From contig PDZX01000016.1 in the NCBI GenBank assembly GCA_002753185.1, positions 3,047 to 67,046 on the forward strand: a DNA stretch of 64,000 nucleotides, in the 5' to 3' direction. Numbering within the stretch: the first letter of the stretch is position 1; every line of letters begins with the position of its first letter. Of the stretch, positions 53,111 to 62,432 are shown in pieces. The notes under the pieces are model-generated. The model did no database searches, had not been told where the DNA came from, and worked only from the letters and a program-made list of their open reading frames with translations. Position numbers and translations under genes: made by a program. The stretch is from Magnetococcales bacterium WMHbin3 (GTDB lineage: Bacteria; Pseudomonadota; Magnetococcia; Magnetococcales; Magnetaquicoccaceae).

Positions 53111-53293
53111 ATGAAAACATTCGCCGAATATCTCATTCTCGCCGGCTTTTTGTTGGTCGTGGCCGCCTTGGTGCATGGCATGGGGATGCTGATCTGGCCC
53201 GGATTCCTGCTGCTGCTGTGCGGGGTCATCCTGTTGCTGCTGGCCAGGAGCGATCTTTTCCGTGGCCCGATGGCGCACGGACCGTGGCAATGA
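53111..53293 (+). CDS. Small two-helix membrane protein
   Basis: 60 residues, with two hydrophobic helices at about 6-24 and 27-46 separated by a tight Gly-Met-Pro turn, and a short hydrophilic tail. ATG 53111 has GGGAG about nine bases upstream; an in-frame ATG at 53063 lacks support. It leads the signalling cassette, 13 bases before the cNMP-REC gene. No family recognised. It may anchor or sense at the membrane for the soluble regulators that follow. Confidence 0.6.
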   Translation: MKTFAEYLILAGFLLVVAALVHGMGMLIWPGFLLLLCGVILLLLARSDLFRGPMAHGPWQ

Positions 53294-53306
53294 GAGGAGA
53301 CGGCCC

Positions 53307-54305
53307 GTGCCTCCGGAACCCTTCAGAGAAATGGGAAAACACTATCCCGCAGGCAGCGTGATCTACCAGCAGGGGGAGAGCGCGCAACACTTTTTCGTGG
53401 TGCAGGAAGGTCAGGTGGTTATCACGCGGGAGACCTCCAGTGGGCAATGTCTTCTGGTGGAGCCTGGCCCCGGTGAGGTATTCGGGATTGTCTCCCTGTT
53501 CACCCCCAGTCAGAAACGGTTCACCACGGCGACCGCCAAAACGGAAGCGCGCGTGTTGCGGGTCGATGCGCGTGTTTTCATCTCACGTCTGCATCAGGAT
53601 CCTTCGCTGGCGTTTCGGATCATCCGCCATCTTTCCCAGAGGATTTGCGATCTGGACCACTGCGTGGCGGGCATGGAAAGCCGCAAGCCCGACCAGGCAG
53701 CCCATCGCGACAAAAAACTGCTGAACGTCCATGATTTCAGTGTCGAGCACCATTTTCTGATCGTCGAGGATGAACTCGAATTCTTCATGCTGATGAGCGC
53801 CTGGTTGCATGAGGAAGACGAAACCGACACGGAGGGTTGGCTGCCGACGTGCAAACTGACCCTGGCCACCACCTTCCATGAGGCGGAGCAACTGTTGGGA
53901 CAGGAGAAATACGACCTGATCCTGCTGGATTTGCACCTTTCGGACAGCAACGGCTACGAAGAGACCTTCGTGCGCATCAACGAAATGGCGTTCGACACCC
54001 CTGTTATCGTCTTCACGGCGCTCGACGATGACAAGAAAGCACTTCAGGCGGTACATGAAGGCGCCCAGGATTATCTGATCAAGGGGCAGGTCACTGGCAG
54101 GAGCTTCAAGCATGCCGTTTATCATGCCCTTTCGCGCCATCATTTCATGCGGCAGGCATCACCATCCGAAGCCATCGACACCAGCCAACCGCCTCCGTCG
54201 CGGCATTTTCTCGGCTGGCCGATTGGCACATGGCATCGAAACATGCGCCAGCTGCTCAGCCACGGCGCTTCCCCAACCTTCTTGGACAGACAGGAGAAAT
54301 CGTAA
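53307..54305 (+). CDS. Cyclic-nucleotide-binding-like / receiver protein
   Basis: A 332-residue cytoplasmic protein. Residues ~10-125 form a CRP-type cyclic-nucleotide-binding domain ('YPAGSVIYQQGESAQHFFVV', 'PGEVFGIVSLF'). A receiver domain at ~148-285 follows, with Glu154-Asp155 and phospho-acceptor Asp208 ('LILLDLHLSD'), then a ~45-residue tail without a DNA-binding motif. The start is GTG 53307 with GAGGAG seven bases upstream. The receiver closely matches that of the next protein. The stop shares one base with the next ATG. The canonical cNMP-contact Arg is not obvious, so ligand identity is open. Confidence 0.85.
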   Translation: MPPEPFREMGKHYPAGSVIYQQGESAQHFFVVQEGQVVITRETSSGQCLLVEPGPGEVFGIVSLFTPSQKRFTTATAKTEARVLRVDARVFISRLHQDPSLAFRIIRHLSQRICDLDHCVAGMESRKPDQAAHRDKKLLNVHDFSVEHHFLIVEDELEFFMLMSAWLHEEDETDTEGWLPTCKLTLATTFHEAEQLLGQEKYDLILLDLHLSDSNGYEETFVRINEMAFDTPVIVFTALDDDKKALQAVHEGAQDYLIKGQVTGRSFKHAVYHALSRHHFMRQASPSEAIDTSQPPPSRHFLGWPIGTWHRNMRQLLSHGASPTFLDRQEKS

Positions 54306-55486
54306 TGGAAAACAATATTGGCATCGGCGGACTGGTCCGATCGGGACTCTTCGACGCCTCGCATGGCGCCACGCCAACCGCCACACAGGCGCCGGTGGTG
54401 ACCGTATCCAGAAATTTCGGTTCCAATGGCGGCAGAATCGCCGAACTGCTGGCCGCGCGGCTTCATGTTCCCTGCTATGGCCATACGATGATCGACGACC
54501 TGGCCAACAAGACCCACTCGACCAAATTGATGATGTCGCTCATGGACGAAAAATTGCCACGCGCCATCGACAATTTTTTCTATTCCATCTTCGTCAAGCC
54601 AGAACAAACGACCTCTGGATATTATAAAAATATCATAAAGACGGTTCTGGAAATCGCAAAACGGGGTGGGGTCATCATCGGTCGCGGGGCGCGCCTGATT
54701 CTGGCGGAATATCCCCATGTCTTTCGGGTGCATATCGAGGGCACGCGCGCGTTCTGCATCAAACGGGTGGCGCAAAGAGAGGGCATCACCCCGGAGGAGG
54801 CCAAGGCCAAGATCATCGCGGTGGAGCAGGAGCGGTCGCGGTTTCTCAAGGAGCTTTTCAAGCGCTACAAGAACAGCCGCACCTATTACGATCTGGTCAT
54901 CAACTCCGACCGGCTGGAGCCGGAAGCTGCGGTGGATCTCATCATCGACGCCATGACGAAAATGGGGTATCCCCTCGGCGCGCCGGGGGACGTCACCGCG
55001 CTGGTGCAACCGGTGGCCGCACCTCCCGCGCCGGTCGTCGAACTCCGGACGGGCATGCACTTTTTGATCGTCGAGGACGAAGAGGAGTTTTCCGCGTTGA
55101 TCGATGGCTGGCTGGGCCAGTTCGCCAACACGCCGGAGACGGGCGGCGTGACGCCGATGGTGCATCTTTCCCATGCCACCTCCTTCAAGGAGGCGGAGGC
55201 GTTGCTCAATGCGCAACATTTCGATCTGATCCTGCTGGATTTGAACCTGTCCGACAGTCATGGCTACGAGCAGACATTCGGCCGACTCAAGCGCAAGAAC
55301 CTGGACACGCCCATCATCGTCTTCACCGGCCTGGATGACGATCAGAAGGCCGTTCAGGCGGTCAACGACGGGGCGCAGGATTATCTGGTCAAGGGACAGG
55401 TGAGCAAGAAGGGGTTGTTGCGTTCCATTCGGCAGGCATTGGCCCGTTACAAGATCATGAAGACCTATACCAAGGCGCTGAAATGA
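54305..55486 (+). CDS. Cytidylate-kinase-like / receiver domain fusion
   Basis: A 393-residue protein. Residues ~30-225 match the cytidylate-kinase-like family (PF13189 type): nucleotide-binding loop 'SRNFGSNGGRIAELLA' (35-50), 'GGVIIGRGARLIL', and an Arg-rich lid with 'RTYYDLVINSDRL'. Residues ~251-375 are a receiver domain with Glu257-Asp258 and phospho-acceptor Asp312 ('LILLDLNLSD'). Putting a nucleotide-kinase-like enzyme under a phosphorylatable receiver is unusual. AGGAG precedes the ATG. It follows the cNMP-REC gene with a one-base overlap and shares its receiver type. Confidence 0.88.
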   Translation: MENNIGIGGLVRSGLFDASHGATPTATQAPVVTVSRNFGSNGGRIAELLAARLHVPCYGHTMIDDLANKTHSTKLMMSLMDEKLPRAIDNFFYSIFVKPEQTTSGYYKNIIKTVLEIAKRGGVIIGRGARLILAEYPHVFRVHIEGTRAFCIKRVAQREGITPEEAKAKIIAVEQERSRFLKELFKRYKNSRTYYDLVINSDRLEPEAAVDLIIDAMTKMGYPLGAPGDVTALVQPVAAPPAPVVELRTGMHFLIVEDEEEFSALIDGWLGQFANTPETGGVTPMVHLSHATSFKEAEALLNAQHFDLILLDLNLSDSHGYEQTFGRLKRKNLDTPIIVFTGLDDDQKAVQAVNDGAQDYLVKGQVSKKGLLRSIRQALARYKIMKTYTKALK

Positions 55487-55530
55487 CCAGGAGATGGCTT
55501 GGACCACGACGTGCGTGATGGAGAAACGAG

Positions 55531-56313
55531 ATGGCGCGCATTCTGGTGATCGACGACGATGAATTTTCACGGATGTATCTGGTTGCCATTCTGACCAGGG
55601 CGGGTCATGTCGTGGAGGCCGTTGAAAACGGACCACAAGGTTTGCGGCATTTTGCCGAGGGGGAGATCGATCTGATCATTACCGACATCTTCATGCCCAT
55701 GATGGATGGCTTTGAATTGTTGTCCACCATTCTGGAGCGTTATCCGGACTGCAAGGTGATGGCGATGTCCGGGGGCGCTCCATGCATGCGTGAGCAGTTG
55801 GCCTTGAGGGTGGCCAGGAAATTCGGCGCCTTGGAATGCATCAGCAAGCCGTTCCGATCTCATGATGTCTACGCAAAGATCGACATGGTTCTTGGCCACC
55901 CTCCTGTTGCGCCCGATACGGGTGAGAAAAAAATGAAAACTATAATAGTTGTTGATGATGACGAGACATTTCGGTTTTATCTGGCGGGCATTCTCCGGCA
56001 GGCGGGTCACACGGTACTGGAGGCTGCGGAAGGCGCGGCCTGTCTGGAGATCATCGCCAAGGTGAGGGTGGATCTGATCATCACGGACATCTTCATGCCC
56101 AAGGTGGACGGGATCGATCTGCTGGCGACCTTGATGCGGGATCACTCCCGCGTCAAGGTGATTGCGATTTCCGGGGGCCATGCGGTGATGCGATCGGACA
56201 ATATTCTGGAGATTGCCCGGTCATTCGGGGCCGAGGAGATCATTGCCAAACCGTTTGTGGCGGAAACGGTCTTGAAGCAGGTATCGAGGGTGTTCCAATC
56301 CACTGGCATGTAA
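55531..56313 (+). CDS. Tandem receiver protein (REC-REC)
   Basis: A 260-residue protein made only of two receiver domains. The first has 'VIDDDE' and Asp52 in 'IITDIFMPMMDG'. The second begins near 136 with 'VVDDDE' and has Asp186 in 'IITDIFMPKVDG'. The switch Lys is present in both ('ISKPF', 'IAKPF'). The domains are clearly duplicates of each other and of a different subtype from the receivers in the two preceding proteins. With no output domain it probably acts as phosphate sink or relay between the kinases and the HPt encoded next. Confidence 0.92.
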   Translation: MARILVIDDDEFSRMYLVAILTRAGHVVEAVENGPQGLRHFAEGEIDLIITDIFMPMMDGFELLSTILERYPDCKVMAMSGGAPCMREQLALRVARKFGALECISKPFRSHDVYAKIDMVLGHPPVAPDTGEKKMKTIIVVDDDETFRFYLAGILRQAGHTVLEAAEGAACLEIIAKVRVDLIITDIFMPKVDGIDLLATLMRDHSRVKVIAISGGHAVMRSDNILEIARSFGAEEIIAKPFVAETVLKQVSRVFQSTGM

Positions 56314-56329
56314 CAGGAGTGCTCTGGCG

Positions 56330-56704
56330 ATGGAGACATTTGGCGAATACCGGGAGTTGAACAATCCGCAAAAACTCGTCATCATGAAACAGGAACTCGA
56401 AGAGGAGTTTGATCCGATTCTCCGCTACTATCTGTCCGGCATCATCGCGCGCCCCTTGCGAATCCAGAGTGCGCTGGACAACGGCAATGTGGAAGAGGGG
56501 TTGATGGAAAGTCACTCTTTAAAAAATATCTGCCATCAATTAGGCTTGGATGCCATGGGGGAAATCGCCGCCACCGTGGAGCATCTGTGCAAATCGGGAG
56601 CCATCGAACAGGCATTGCCCCCCATCCATCAACTGATCGCTTCCAGCCACATCGCCAATCAGGAGATCACGCATTTTTGCGGGATCGCTCAGGAGGGGGC
56701 TTGA
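56330..56704 (+). CDS. Stand-alone histidine phosphotransfer (HPt) protein
   Basis: A 124-residue all-helical protein with 'ESHSLKNICHQLGLDAMG', the HPt signature with phospho-accepting His62 and Lys65. It probably shuttles phosphoryl groups between the receivers of the hybrid kinases and those of the cassette. It follows the REC-REC gene by 16 bases. The 42 bases to the convergent efflux operon contain only an imperfect hairpin without a T-run. Confidence 0.85.
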   Translation: METFGEYRELNNPQKLVIMKQELEEEFDPILRYYLSGIIARPLRIQSALDNGNVEEGLMESHSLKNICHQLGLDAMGEIAATVEHLCKSGAIEQALPPIHQLIASSHIANQEITHFCGIAQEGA

Positions 56705-56746
56705 TAAACACAACGGCGTGGGCCAAAGTGGCTACTGCTACCACGT

Positions 56747-59700
56747 TCACTTTGCAGATGATGATATAGGAACCCCCTTGACCAGGCCATAAATCGCCGG
56801 GATCACGATCAAGGTCAGAATGGTCGAAGAAACCATGCCACCCACCATGGGGGCGGCGATGCGGCGCATCACCTCGGAACCGGTGCCGGTGCTCCAGAGG
56901 ATCGGCAGCAACCCGGCCATGATGGCTACCACGGTCATCATCTTCGGGCGCACCCGCTCCACGGCGCCCTCCATGATGGCGTGATAGAGATCCGCGCGGG
57001 TGATTTTTTCACCATTCGCCTGGCGACGCGAACAGATATCACGCCAGGCGTGGTCCAGATAGATCAGCATCACCACCCCGGTTTCGGCGGCCACGCCAGC
57101 CAGGGCGATGAACCCCACCGCCACGGCCACGCTCATGTTGTAGTGCAGATAATCCATCAGCCAGACCCCGCCAACCAACGAGAACGGCAGGGAAAGCATC
57201 ACGATCAGGGTTTCGGCCAATCTGCCAAAATTCAAATAAAGCAGCAGAAATATTAGAAAAACAGTCAAAGGAACAACAAGCTTGAGACGCTCCTTGGCCC
57301 GCTCCATGTACTCGAACTGGCCGCTCCACTGCAAAAAAACGCCAGGGGGCAACTGGACCGCTTCGCGTACCGCCTTCTGGGCGTCGGCCACGTAACCGCC
57401 GATGTCCCGGTCGCGGATGTCCACGTAGATATAGACCGACAAAAGAGCGTTTTCGGTGCGGATGGCCGCCGGCCCCTTTTCCAGACGTATGGCGGCGAGT
57501 TGTCCCAGGGGAACGGACGCCCCCCCTTCGGTGCGCACCAGGATCTTCTGGGCAATGGAGTCGGGATCGGAACGGAAATCCCTCGGATAGCGCACGTTGA
57601 CCGAAAACCGCTCGCGGCCCTCCACCGTGGTGGTGACGGTCTCCCCACCCAATGCGGTGAGAATCGTCTCCTGCACATCCCCGATGGTCAGGCCGTAACG
57701 GGAAATCTGGTCGCGATCCGGATCGATGGTCAGATAATACCCGCCTCCCACCCGCTCGGCATAGGCGCTGGTGGTGCCGGGAACCTGCTTGATCACGCTT
57801 TCGATCCGTTGCGCCACCGGCTCCAGCTCCTCCAGCGACTTGCCGAACACCTTGATGCCGATGGGGGTGCGAATGCCGGTGGAGAGCATGTCGATACGCG
57901 CCTTGAGCGGCATGGTCCAGGCATTGCTGACCCCCGGCATTTGCAACGCCTCGTCCATCTCGGCGGTCAATTTCTCCAGTGTCATGCCGGGCCGCCACGC
58001 CGATTCGGGCTTGAGATTGATGACCGTCTCGAACATCTCGGTGGGGGCCGGATCGGTGGCCGTGGCCGCCCGACCCGCCTTGCCGAAGACCGAGGCCACT
58101 TCCGGAAAGCTCTTGATGATCTTGTCCTGGGTCTGCAACAACTCCTCGGCCTTGGTGATCGAAAGTCCCGGCAGGGTGGTCGGCATGTAGAGCAGAGTCC
58201 CCTCGTTCAAGGCGGGCATGAACTCGCTGCCGAGCCGTTTGGCCGGGGCGATGCTGGCCACCAGCACCCCGATGGCCAACAGGACCACCAGGATCTTGGC
58301 CCGCATCACCAGCCAGATCACCGGACGATAGAGCCAGATCAGGAGCCGGTTGACGGGATTCTTGCGTTCCGGCAGGATCCTGCCGCGCACGAAGAGCAGC
58401 ATCAACACCGGCACCAGCGTAATGGAGAGAAATGCCGCGCCCGCCATGGCGAAGGTCTTGGTGAATGCCAGCGGCTTGAATAGTCTTCCTTCTTGATTTT
58501 CCAGGGTAAAAACCGGCAAAAAAGAAACCGTGATAATGAGAAGACTGAAAAATAAGGGCGGTCCCACCTCGGCGGCGGCCTCCATCAGCACCCGATGGCG
58601 CGGAACGTCGGGAGCGGCCCGTTCCAGGTGCTTGTGGGCGTTTTCGATCATGACGATGGCCGCGTCCACCATGGCCCCCACCGCGATGGCGATACCCCCC
58701 AGGCTCATGATGTTGGAGGTCATGCCCAAGGACTGCATGAGAATCAGGGCGATCAATACCCCGACAGGGAGCATCAATATGGCTACCAAAGCACTTCTTA
58801 CATGTAATAAAAAAACGATACAAACCGCCGCCACGATCAGGCTCTCTTCGATCAGCGTGGCCTTCAGCGTCTCGACCGCCCGCAGGATCAATTCCGAGCG
58901 ATCATAGACCGCCTCGATCCGCACCCCCTCGCCAAGACTGCCCGCGATTTCCGCGATCCGCGCCTTGGCGTTGCGAATCACCGCCAGGGCATTCTGGCCG
59001 AAACGCTGCACCACGATGCCACTGACCACCTCCCCCTCGCCATCGAGTTCCGCCATCCCGCGCCGCTCGTCCGGTCCCAGTTCGACCCGCGCCACGTCCC
59101 GCAAGCGGATCGGGGTGCCCCGCTCCTCCTTGAGGACGATCTTTTCAATATCCTCCACCCCGCGCAGATAGCCCTTGCCGCGCACCACGTATTCGGTCTC
59201 GGCCATCTCCACCACCCGGCCGCCCACGTCCCGGTTGCTCATGGCGATCGCCTGCGTCACCCTGGACAAGGGGATTTTATACCCCTGCAACTGCTGGGGA
59301 TCGACGATCACCTGGTATTGCTGGACATACCCCCCCACGCTGGCCACCTCCGCCACCCCATCGGCCTTGGCCAGGTGATAGCGCAAATACCAGTCCTGCA
59401 TGGTGCGCAACTCGGCGAGGGTTTTTTCCTTGGCCAAAACCACGTATTGATAGACCCATCCGACACCCGTGGCGTCCGGGCCAAGGGTGGGGGTGACGCC
59501 CGCAGGCAGCCGCCTGGCCGCGAAATTGAGATACTCCAGCACCCGGCTGCGTGCCCAGTAGATGTCGGTGCCGTCCTCGAAGATGATGTAAACAAAGGAT
59601 GCCCCGAAAAAGGAAAAACCCCGCACCAGCTTGGAACGCGGCACCGAGAGCATGGCCGTGGTCAGCGGATAGGTGACCTGATCCTCCACCACCTGCGGGG

Positions 59701-59869
59701 CCTGACCGGGATAGTCGGTATAGAGGATCACCTGGACATCCGAAAGATCGGGGATGGCGTCCAGCGGAATTTTATAAATGGCCAACACCCCGCTGCCCAC
59801 GATGAAAAAGGTCCCCAGCATGACCAGCAACAGGTTGCGGCAGGACCAGCGAATGATGGCGTCGATCAT
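56747..59869 (-). CDS. cusA: CusA-type heavy-metal RND efflux permease
   Basis: A 1040-residue inner-membrane proton antiporter of the HME-RND family, full length, exporting Cu(I)/Ag(I) from the periplasm through the CusBC conduit. The conserved proton-relay Asp is in 'AMVDAAIVMIENAHK'. 'RIDMLSTGIRTPIGIKVFG' matches the Met-containing metal-binding region of CusA/SilA proteins, and 'LKLVVPLTVFLIFLLLYL' is a typical helix. It is last in the efflux operon, 13 bases after cusB. No strong ribosome-binding site is seen. Cu/Ag specificity is inferred from similarity to CusA rather than CzcA. Confidence 0.93.
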   Translation of the reverse strand: MIDAIIRWSCRNLLLVMLGTFFIVGSGVLAIYKIPLDAIPDLSDVQVILYTDYPGQAPQVVEDQVTYPLTTAMLSVPRSKLVRGFSFFGASFVYIIFEDGTDIYWARSRVLEYLNFAARRLPAGVTPTLGPDATGVGWVYQYVVLAKEKTLAELRTMQDWYLRYHLAKADGVAEVASVGGYVQQYQVIVDPQQLQGYKIPLSRVTQAIAMSNRDVGGRVVEMAETEYVVRGKGYLRGVEDIEKIVLKEERGTPIRLRDVARVELGPDERRGMAELDGEGEVVSGIVVQRFGQNALAVIRNAKARIAEIAGSLGEGVRIEAVYDRSELILRAVETLKATLIEESLIVAAVCIVFLLHVRSALVAILMLPVGVLIALILMQSLGMTSNIMSLGGIAIAVGAMVDAAIVMIENAHKHLERAAPDVPRHRVLMEAAAEVGPPLFFSLLIITVSFLPVFTLENQEGRLFKPLAFTKTFAMAGAAFLSITLVPVLMLLFVRGRILPERKNPVNRLLIWLYRPVIWLVMRAKILVVLLAIGVLVASIAPAKRLGSEFMPALNEGTLLYMPTTLPGLSITKAEELLQTQDKIIKSFPEVASVFGKAGRAATATDPAPTEMFETVINLKPESAWRPGMTLEKLTAEMDEALQMPGVSNAWTMPLKARIDMLSTGIRTPIGIKVFGKSLEELEPVAQRIESVIKQVPGTTSAYAERVGGGYYLTIDPDRDQISRYGLTIGDVQETILTALGGETVTTTVEGRERFSVNVRYPRDFRSDPDSIAQKILVRTEGGASVPLGQLAAIRLEKGPAAIRTENALLSVYIYVDIRDRDIGGYVADAQKAVREAVQLPPGVFLQWSGQFEYMERAKERLKLVVPLTVFLIFLLLYLNFGRLAETLIVMLSLPFSLVGGVWLMDYLHYNMSVAVAVGFIALAGVAAETGVVMLIYLDHAWRDICSRRQANGEKITRADLYHAIMEGAVERVRPKMMTVVAIMAGLLPILWSTGTGSEVMRRIAAPMVGGMVSSTILTLIVIPAIYGLVKGVPISSSAK

Positions 59870-59882
59870 CGGTCAGGCCCCT

Positions 59883-61148
59883 TCAATGGGAAAAATGGCC
59901 CAGGGCGGCCCTGAGATTGGCCTCGGCGTCGATGAGGAAATTGGCCCGCACCACCACCTTTTCCCCCTCCTTCAACCCTTCCAGGATCTCCACATAGCCG
60001 TTCCCCTTGCCGCCAACGCGCACTGCCCTGGGTTCGTACAGCCCCTCCCCCCGCTCCACCAGCACCACCTGGCGGGAACCGCTGTCCAATAGCGCGGAAT
60101 CGGGCACGGCGATCCACTCCCCTGCCCCGCTCCGGGCGGCCAGCACCACCGTGGCATACAGGGATGGCTTGAGTTCCCCGTTGGGATTGGGCAGTTCGAT
60201 GCGCACCTTCACCGTGCGGGTCTCGGCGTTGAGCACCGGATGGATGAAGGTCACCTTGCCGGCAAACGTCCTGCCGGGCAGTGCATTCAGGGTGACTTCC
60301 GCTGCCTGACCCTCCTGGACCAGTCCCATGTCCTGCTCGAAGACATCGGCCAACACCCAGACCGTGGAAAGATCGGCAATGCGGTAGAGCGGGTCTCCGG
60401 GCATGAAACGCATCCCCTGGATGGCGTGTTTTTCCAGTACCACCCCGCCAACAGGGGAGGAAACCATCAAGGTGCGGCTCTCCTTGCGGGTCTCCCGCAA
60501 CCGTTTGATCTGCCCCTCGGCGAGATCCTGGTTGCGCAGCCGGTTCAGGGCGCTTTCGGCCAATTCCTCGGCGGTGCGGCGGGTCTCGGGATCGGCATTT
60601 GCCAAGGCGCTGCCGGCCCGCAACGTGGCCAGATACTCCTGTTGCGCCAGCACCAGCGCCGGGGCGTAGACCTCCATCAAAGGTTGCCCGCGCTTGACGC
60701 TCTGACCGGTGACATCGGCATGCAGCTTTTCGATCCACCCCTCGTATTTGCGGGTCACCATATGCAAACGCCGTTCGTCCACCGTCACCGTGCCCACGGC
60801 GCGAATGGTCCGGGAGACCGGGCGCTTTGCGGCGACCTCGGTCTTGACACCGAGTTTTTGCACCTTGTCCAGATTGATGCGCACCGCGTTGGCGGCATCC
60901 GGGGGCGCGGCCTCGTCCGCGTAAACGGGTACGTAATCCATGCCCATGGAGTCCTTCTTGGGCGTGGGCGAGGTGTCGGGCTGACCCATCGGGTTTCGAT
61001 AATACAAGATTTTTCTTTCACCGGCCTGAGCCTTGGCGGGGGCCGCCGGCTGGACATGCCCCTCGTGCCCTTCCTGGGCGCTCGCGCCCGACACGACCAT
61101 CATGGCCAGACACAGGGACAGCAAGCGCAATAAAAACGATCCTCTCAT
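59883..61148 (-). CDS. cusB: CusB-type periplasmic adaptor of metal efflux
   Basis: A 421-residue membrane-fusion protein. The signal peptide (about 1-24) is followed by His-rich 'EGHEGH' and the heavy-metal-binding stretch 'YYRNPMGQPDTSPTPKKDS' with 'MGMDYVPVY', typical of CusB/SilB N-termini that hand metal to the pump. The lipoyl, hairpin and barrel domains follow ('RTIRAVGTVTVDERR', 'VSSPVGGVVLEKHA'). The ATG overlaps the stop of the upstream TolC-like gene (ATGA), and the cusA gene follows 13 bases later. Confidence 0.93.
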   Translation of the reverse strand: MRGSFLLRLLSLCLAMMVVSGASAQEGHEGHVQPAAPAKAQAGERKILYYRNPMGQPDTSPTPKKDSMGMDYVPVYADEAAPPDAANAVRINLDKVQKLGVKTEVAAKRPVSRTIRAVGTVTVDERRLHMVTRKYEGWIEKLHADVTGQSVKRGQPLMEVYAPALVLAQQEYLATLRAGSALANADPETRRTAEELAESALNRLRNQDLAEGQIKRLRETRKESRTLMVSSPVGGVVLEKHAIQGMRFMPGDPLYRIADLSTVWVLADVFEQDMGLVQEGQAAEVTLNALPGRTFAGKVTFIHPVLNAETRTVKVRIELPNPNGELKPSLYATVVLAARSGAGEWIAVPDSALLDSGSRQVVLVERGEGLYEPRAVRVGGKGNGYVEILEGLKEGEKVVVRANFLIDAEANLRAALGHFSH

Positions 61149-62410
61149 AGTTCCCCTCCGATAAGCCGTTCGATCTCCGCCAGGCGGACCTGCTGTTCGA
61201 ATTGCGCCTTGATCCGTTCGATCTGGAATTTCTTCAACCGCTGCACCGCATCCAACACCGCGACCGACTCCGCGCTGCCGGCCTCATACCCCTTGAGAGA
61301 GGATTGCAAGGCGATGCGCGCCTGCGGCAGCAACACCTCGTTGGCGGTCTTTTCCACCTGACGGGCCTCTTCCAGGCTCAAGAGGGCCTCGCGCAACCCG
61401 GATTCCAGTTGCACGCGCGCCGCGCTCAACCACTCTCCGGCTGCCCGCTTCCTGGCCGCAGCCTCGCGTTCGGCGGCCCGGCGCCATCCGGCCTGAATCG
61501 GCAGATTGAGACTCACCATGGCCTCGAAGCCATCCCGCGTCCCCTCGTCACGCCGATCCACCAGGCCAAAACCCAGCTCCACATCCGGCAGCCAGTTCCT
61601 GGCCGCCAGCCGGGTCTCGCCATCGGCCCCCTCCAGCTTCGCCCGGCTGGTCTTCAAGGCGGGATTGGCCTGCATCGCCCGCTCCAGCAATTTTCCGTAC
61701 TCCAGCTCCGTCTCCGGGGGCATGGGGCGCAGATGCGGATGCTCCACCACCGGGGCGTCGGGCGGACGGTTGACCAGCGCATTCATGCGGGCACGGATCC
61801 GATGACGCTCCTTTTCCAGACGGGCCAATTCGGCGGTCAGCGCCCCCCGTTCGGCCTCGGCCGAGGTTGCCTCCGCCTGCAAACCCATGCCCTGGGCATA
61901 ACGTGCCCGCCCCAACTCCACCAACGCGCGCAACACATGGATCAAATCGGCGGTCTGATCCATGGACAGATGCACCCGATGATAGTCGGCATAGGCGGTC
62001 TTGACCCGCATCAGCACCTCGGTGACGCGCTGCTCCCGAAGCGCGGCGGCCTCGCGGCTGCCCGCCTCGGCGATCTCCCGCTTCGCCCCACGCTTGCCCC
62101 AGCCGGGCAACTCCTGTTGCATGGTGTATTTGTATACCGCAGACCGGCTCGGCCAACCGGCCTGGTTTTTGGAGATGTCGTCGAAGGTGACCTGGAACTT
62201 CGGATCCGGCCAGGCGTCGGCCCCGTCCACGCGAGCGGCGGCGGCATCGGCCTCCAGGGCCGTGGCGGCCAACTCCGGATTCATTTGGCGCGCCACATCC
62301 AGCAACTCCTCCACCGACGCGCCGATGGCATGGCTCTCCTCCCCGGCATGCAGCCGGCCCCAAACAAGCAATGTCAGCAACAGACCCGCCACCACCCCGC
62401 ACATATTCAT
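61145..62410 (-). CDS. cusC: TolC-family outer-membrane channel (CusC-like)
   Basis: A 421-residue exported outer-membrane efflux protein. The signal peptide ends near 'GRLHAGEE'. Two repeated outer-membrane-efflux halves follow, with long coiled helices ('LLDVARQMNPELAATALEAD', 'LLERAMQANPALKTSRAKL'). No lipobox cysteine like that of E. coli CusC was seen. GAGGAAG precedes the ATG. It is first of the cusCBA set and is preceded on the same strand by a small periplasmic protein gene (22-base gap), so the whole run from the right edge may be one transcript. Confidence 0.9.
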   Translation of the reverse strand: MNMCGVVAGLLLTLLVWGRLHAGEESHAIGASVEELLDVARQMNPELAATALEADAAAARVDGADAWPDPKFQVTFDDISKNQAGWPSRSAVYKYTMQQELPGWGKRGAKREIAEAGSREAAALREQRVTEVLMRVKTAYADYHRVHLSMDQTADLIHVLRALVELGRARYAQGMGLQAEATSAEAERGALTAELARLEKERHRIRARMNALVNRPPDAPVVEHPHLRPMPPETELEYGKLLERAMQANPALKTSRAKLEGADGETRLAARNWLPDVELGFGLVDRRDEGTRDGFEAMVSLNLPIQAGWRRAAEREAAARKRAAGEWLSAARVQLESGLREALLSLEEARQVEKTANEVLLPQARIALQSSLKGYEAGSAESVAVLDAVQRLKKFQIERIKAQFEQQVRLAEIERLIGGEL

Positions 62411-62432
62411 CGACGCTTCCTCGCAATCAAAA

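Noticed and set aside
56705-56746. Hairpin between convergent HPt and cusA genes as bidirectional terminator
   Set aside because: The stem (GTGG...CCAC) is bulged and neither side has a T-run.
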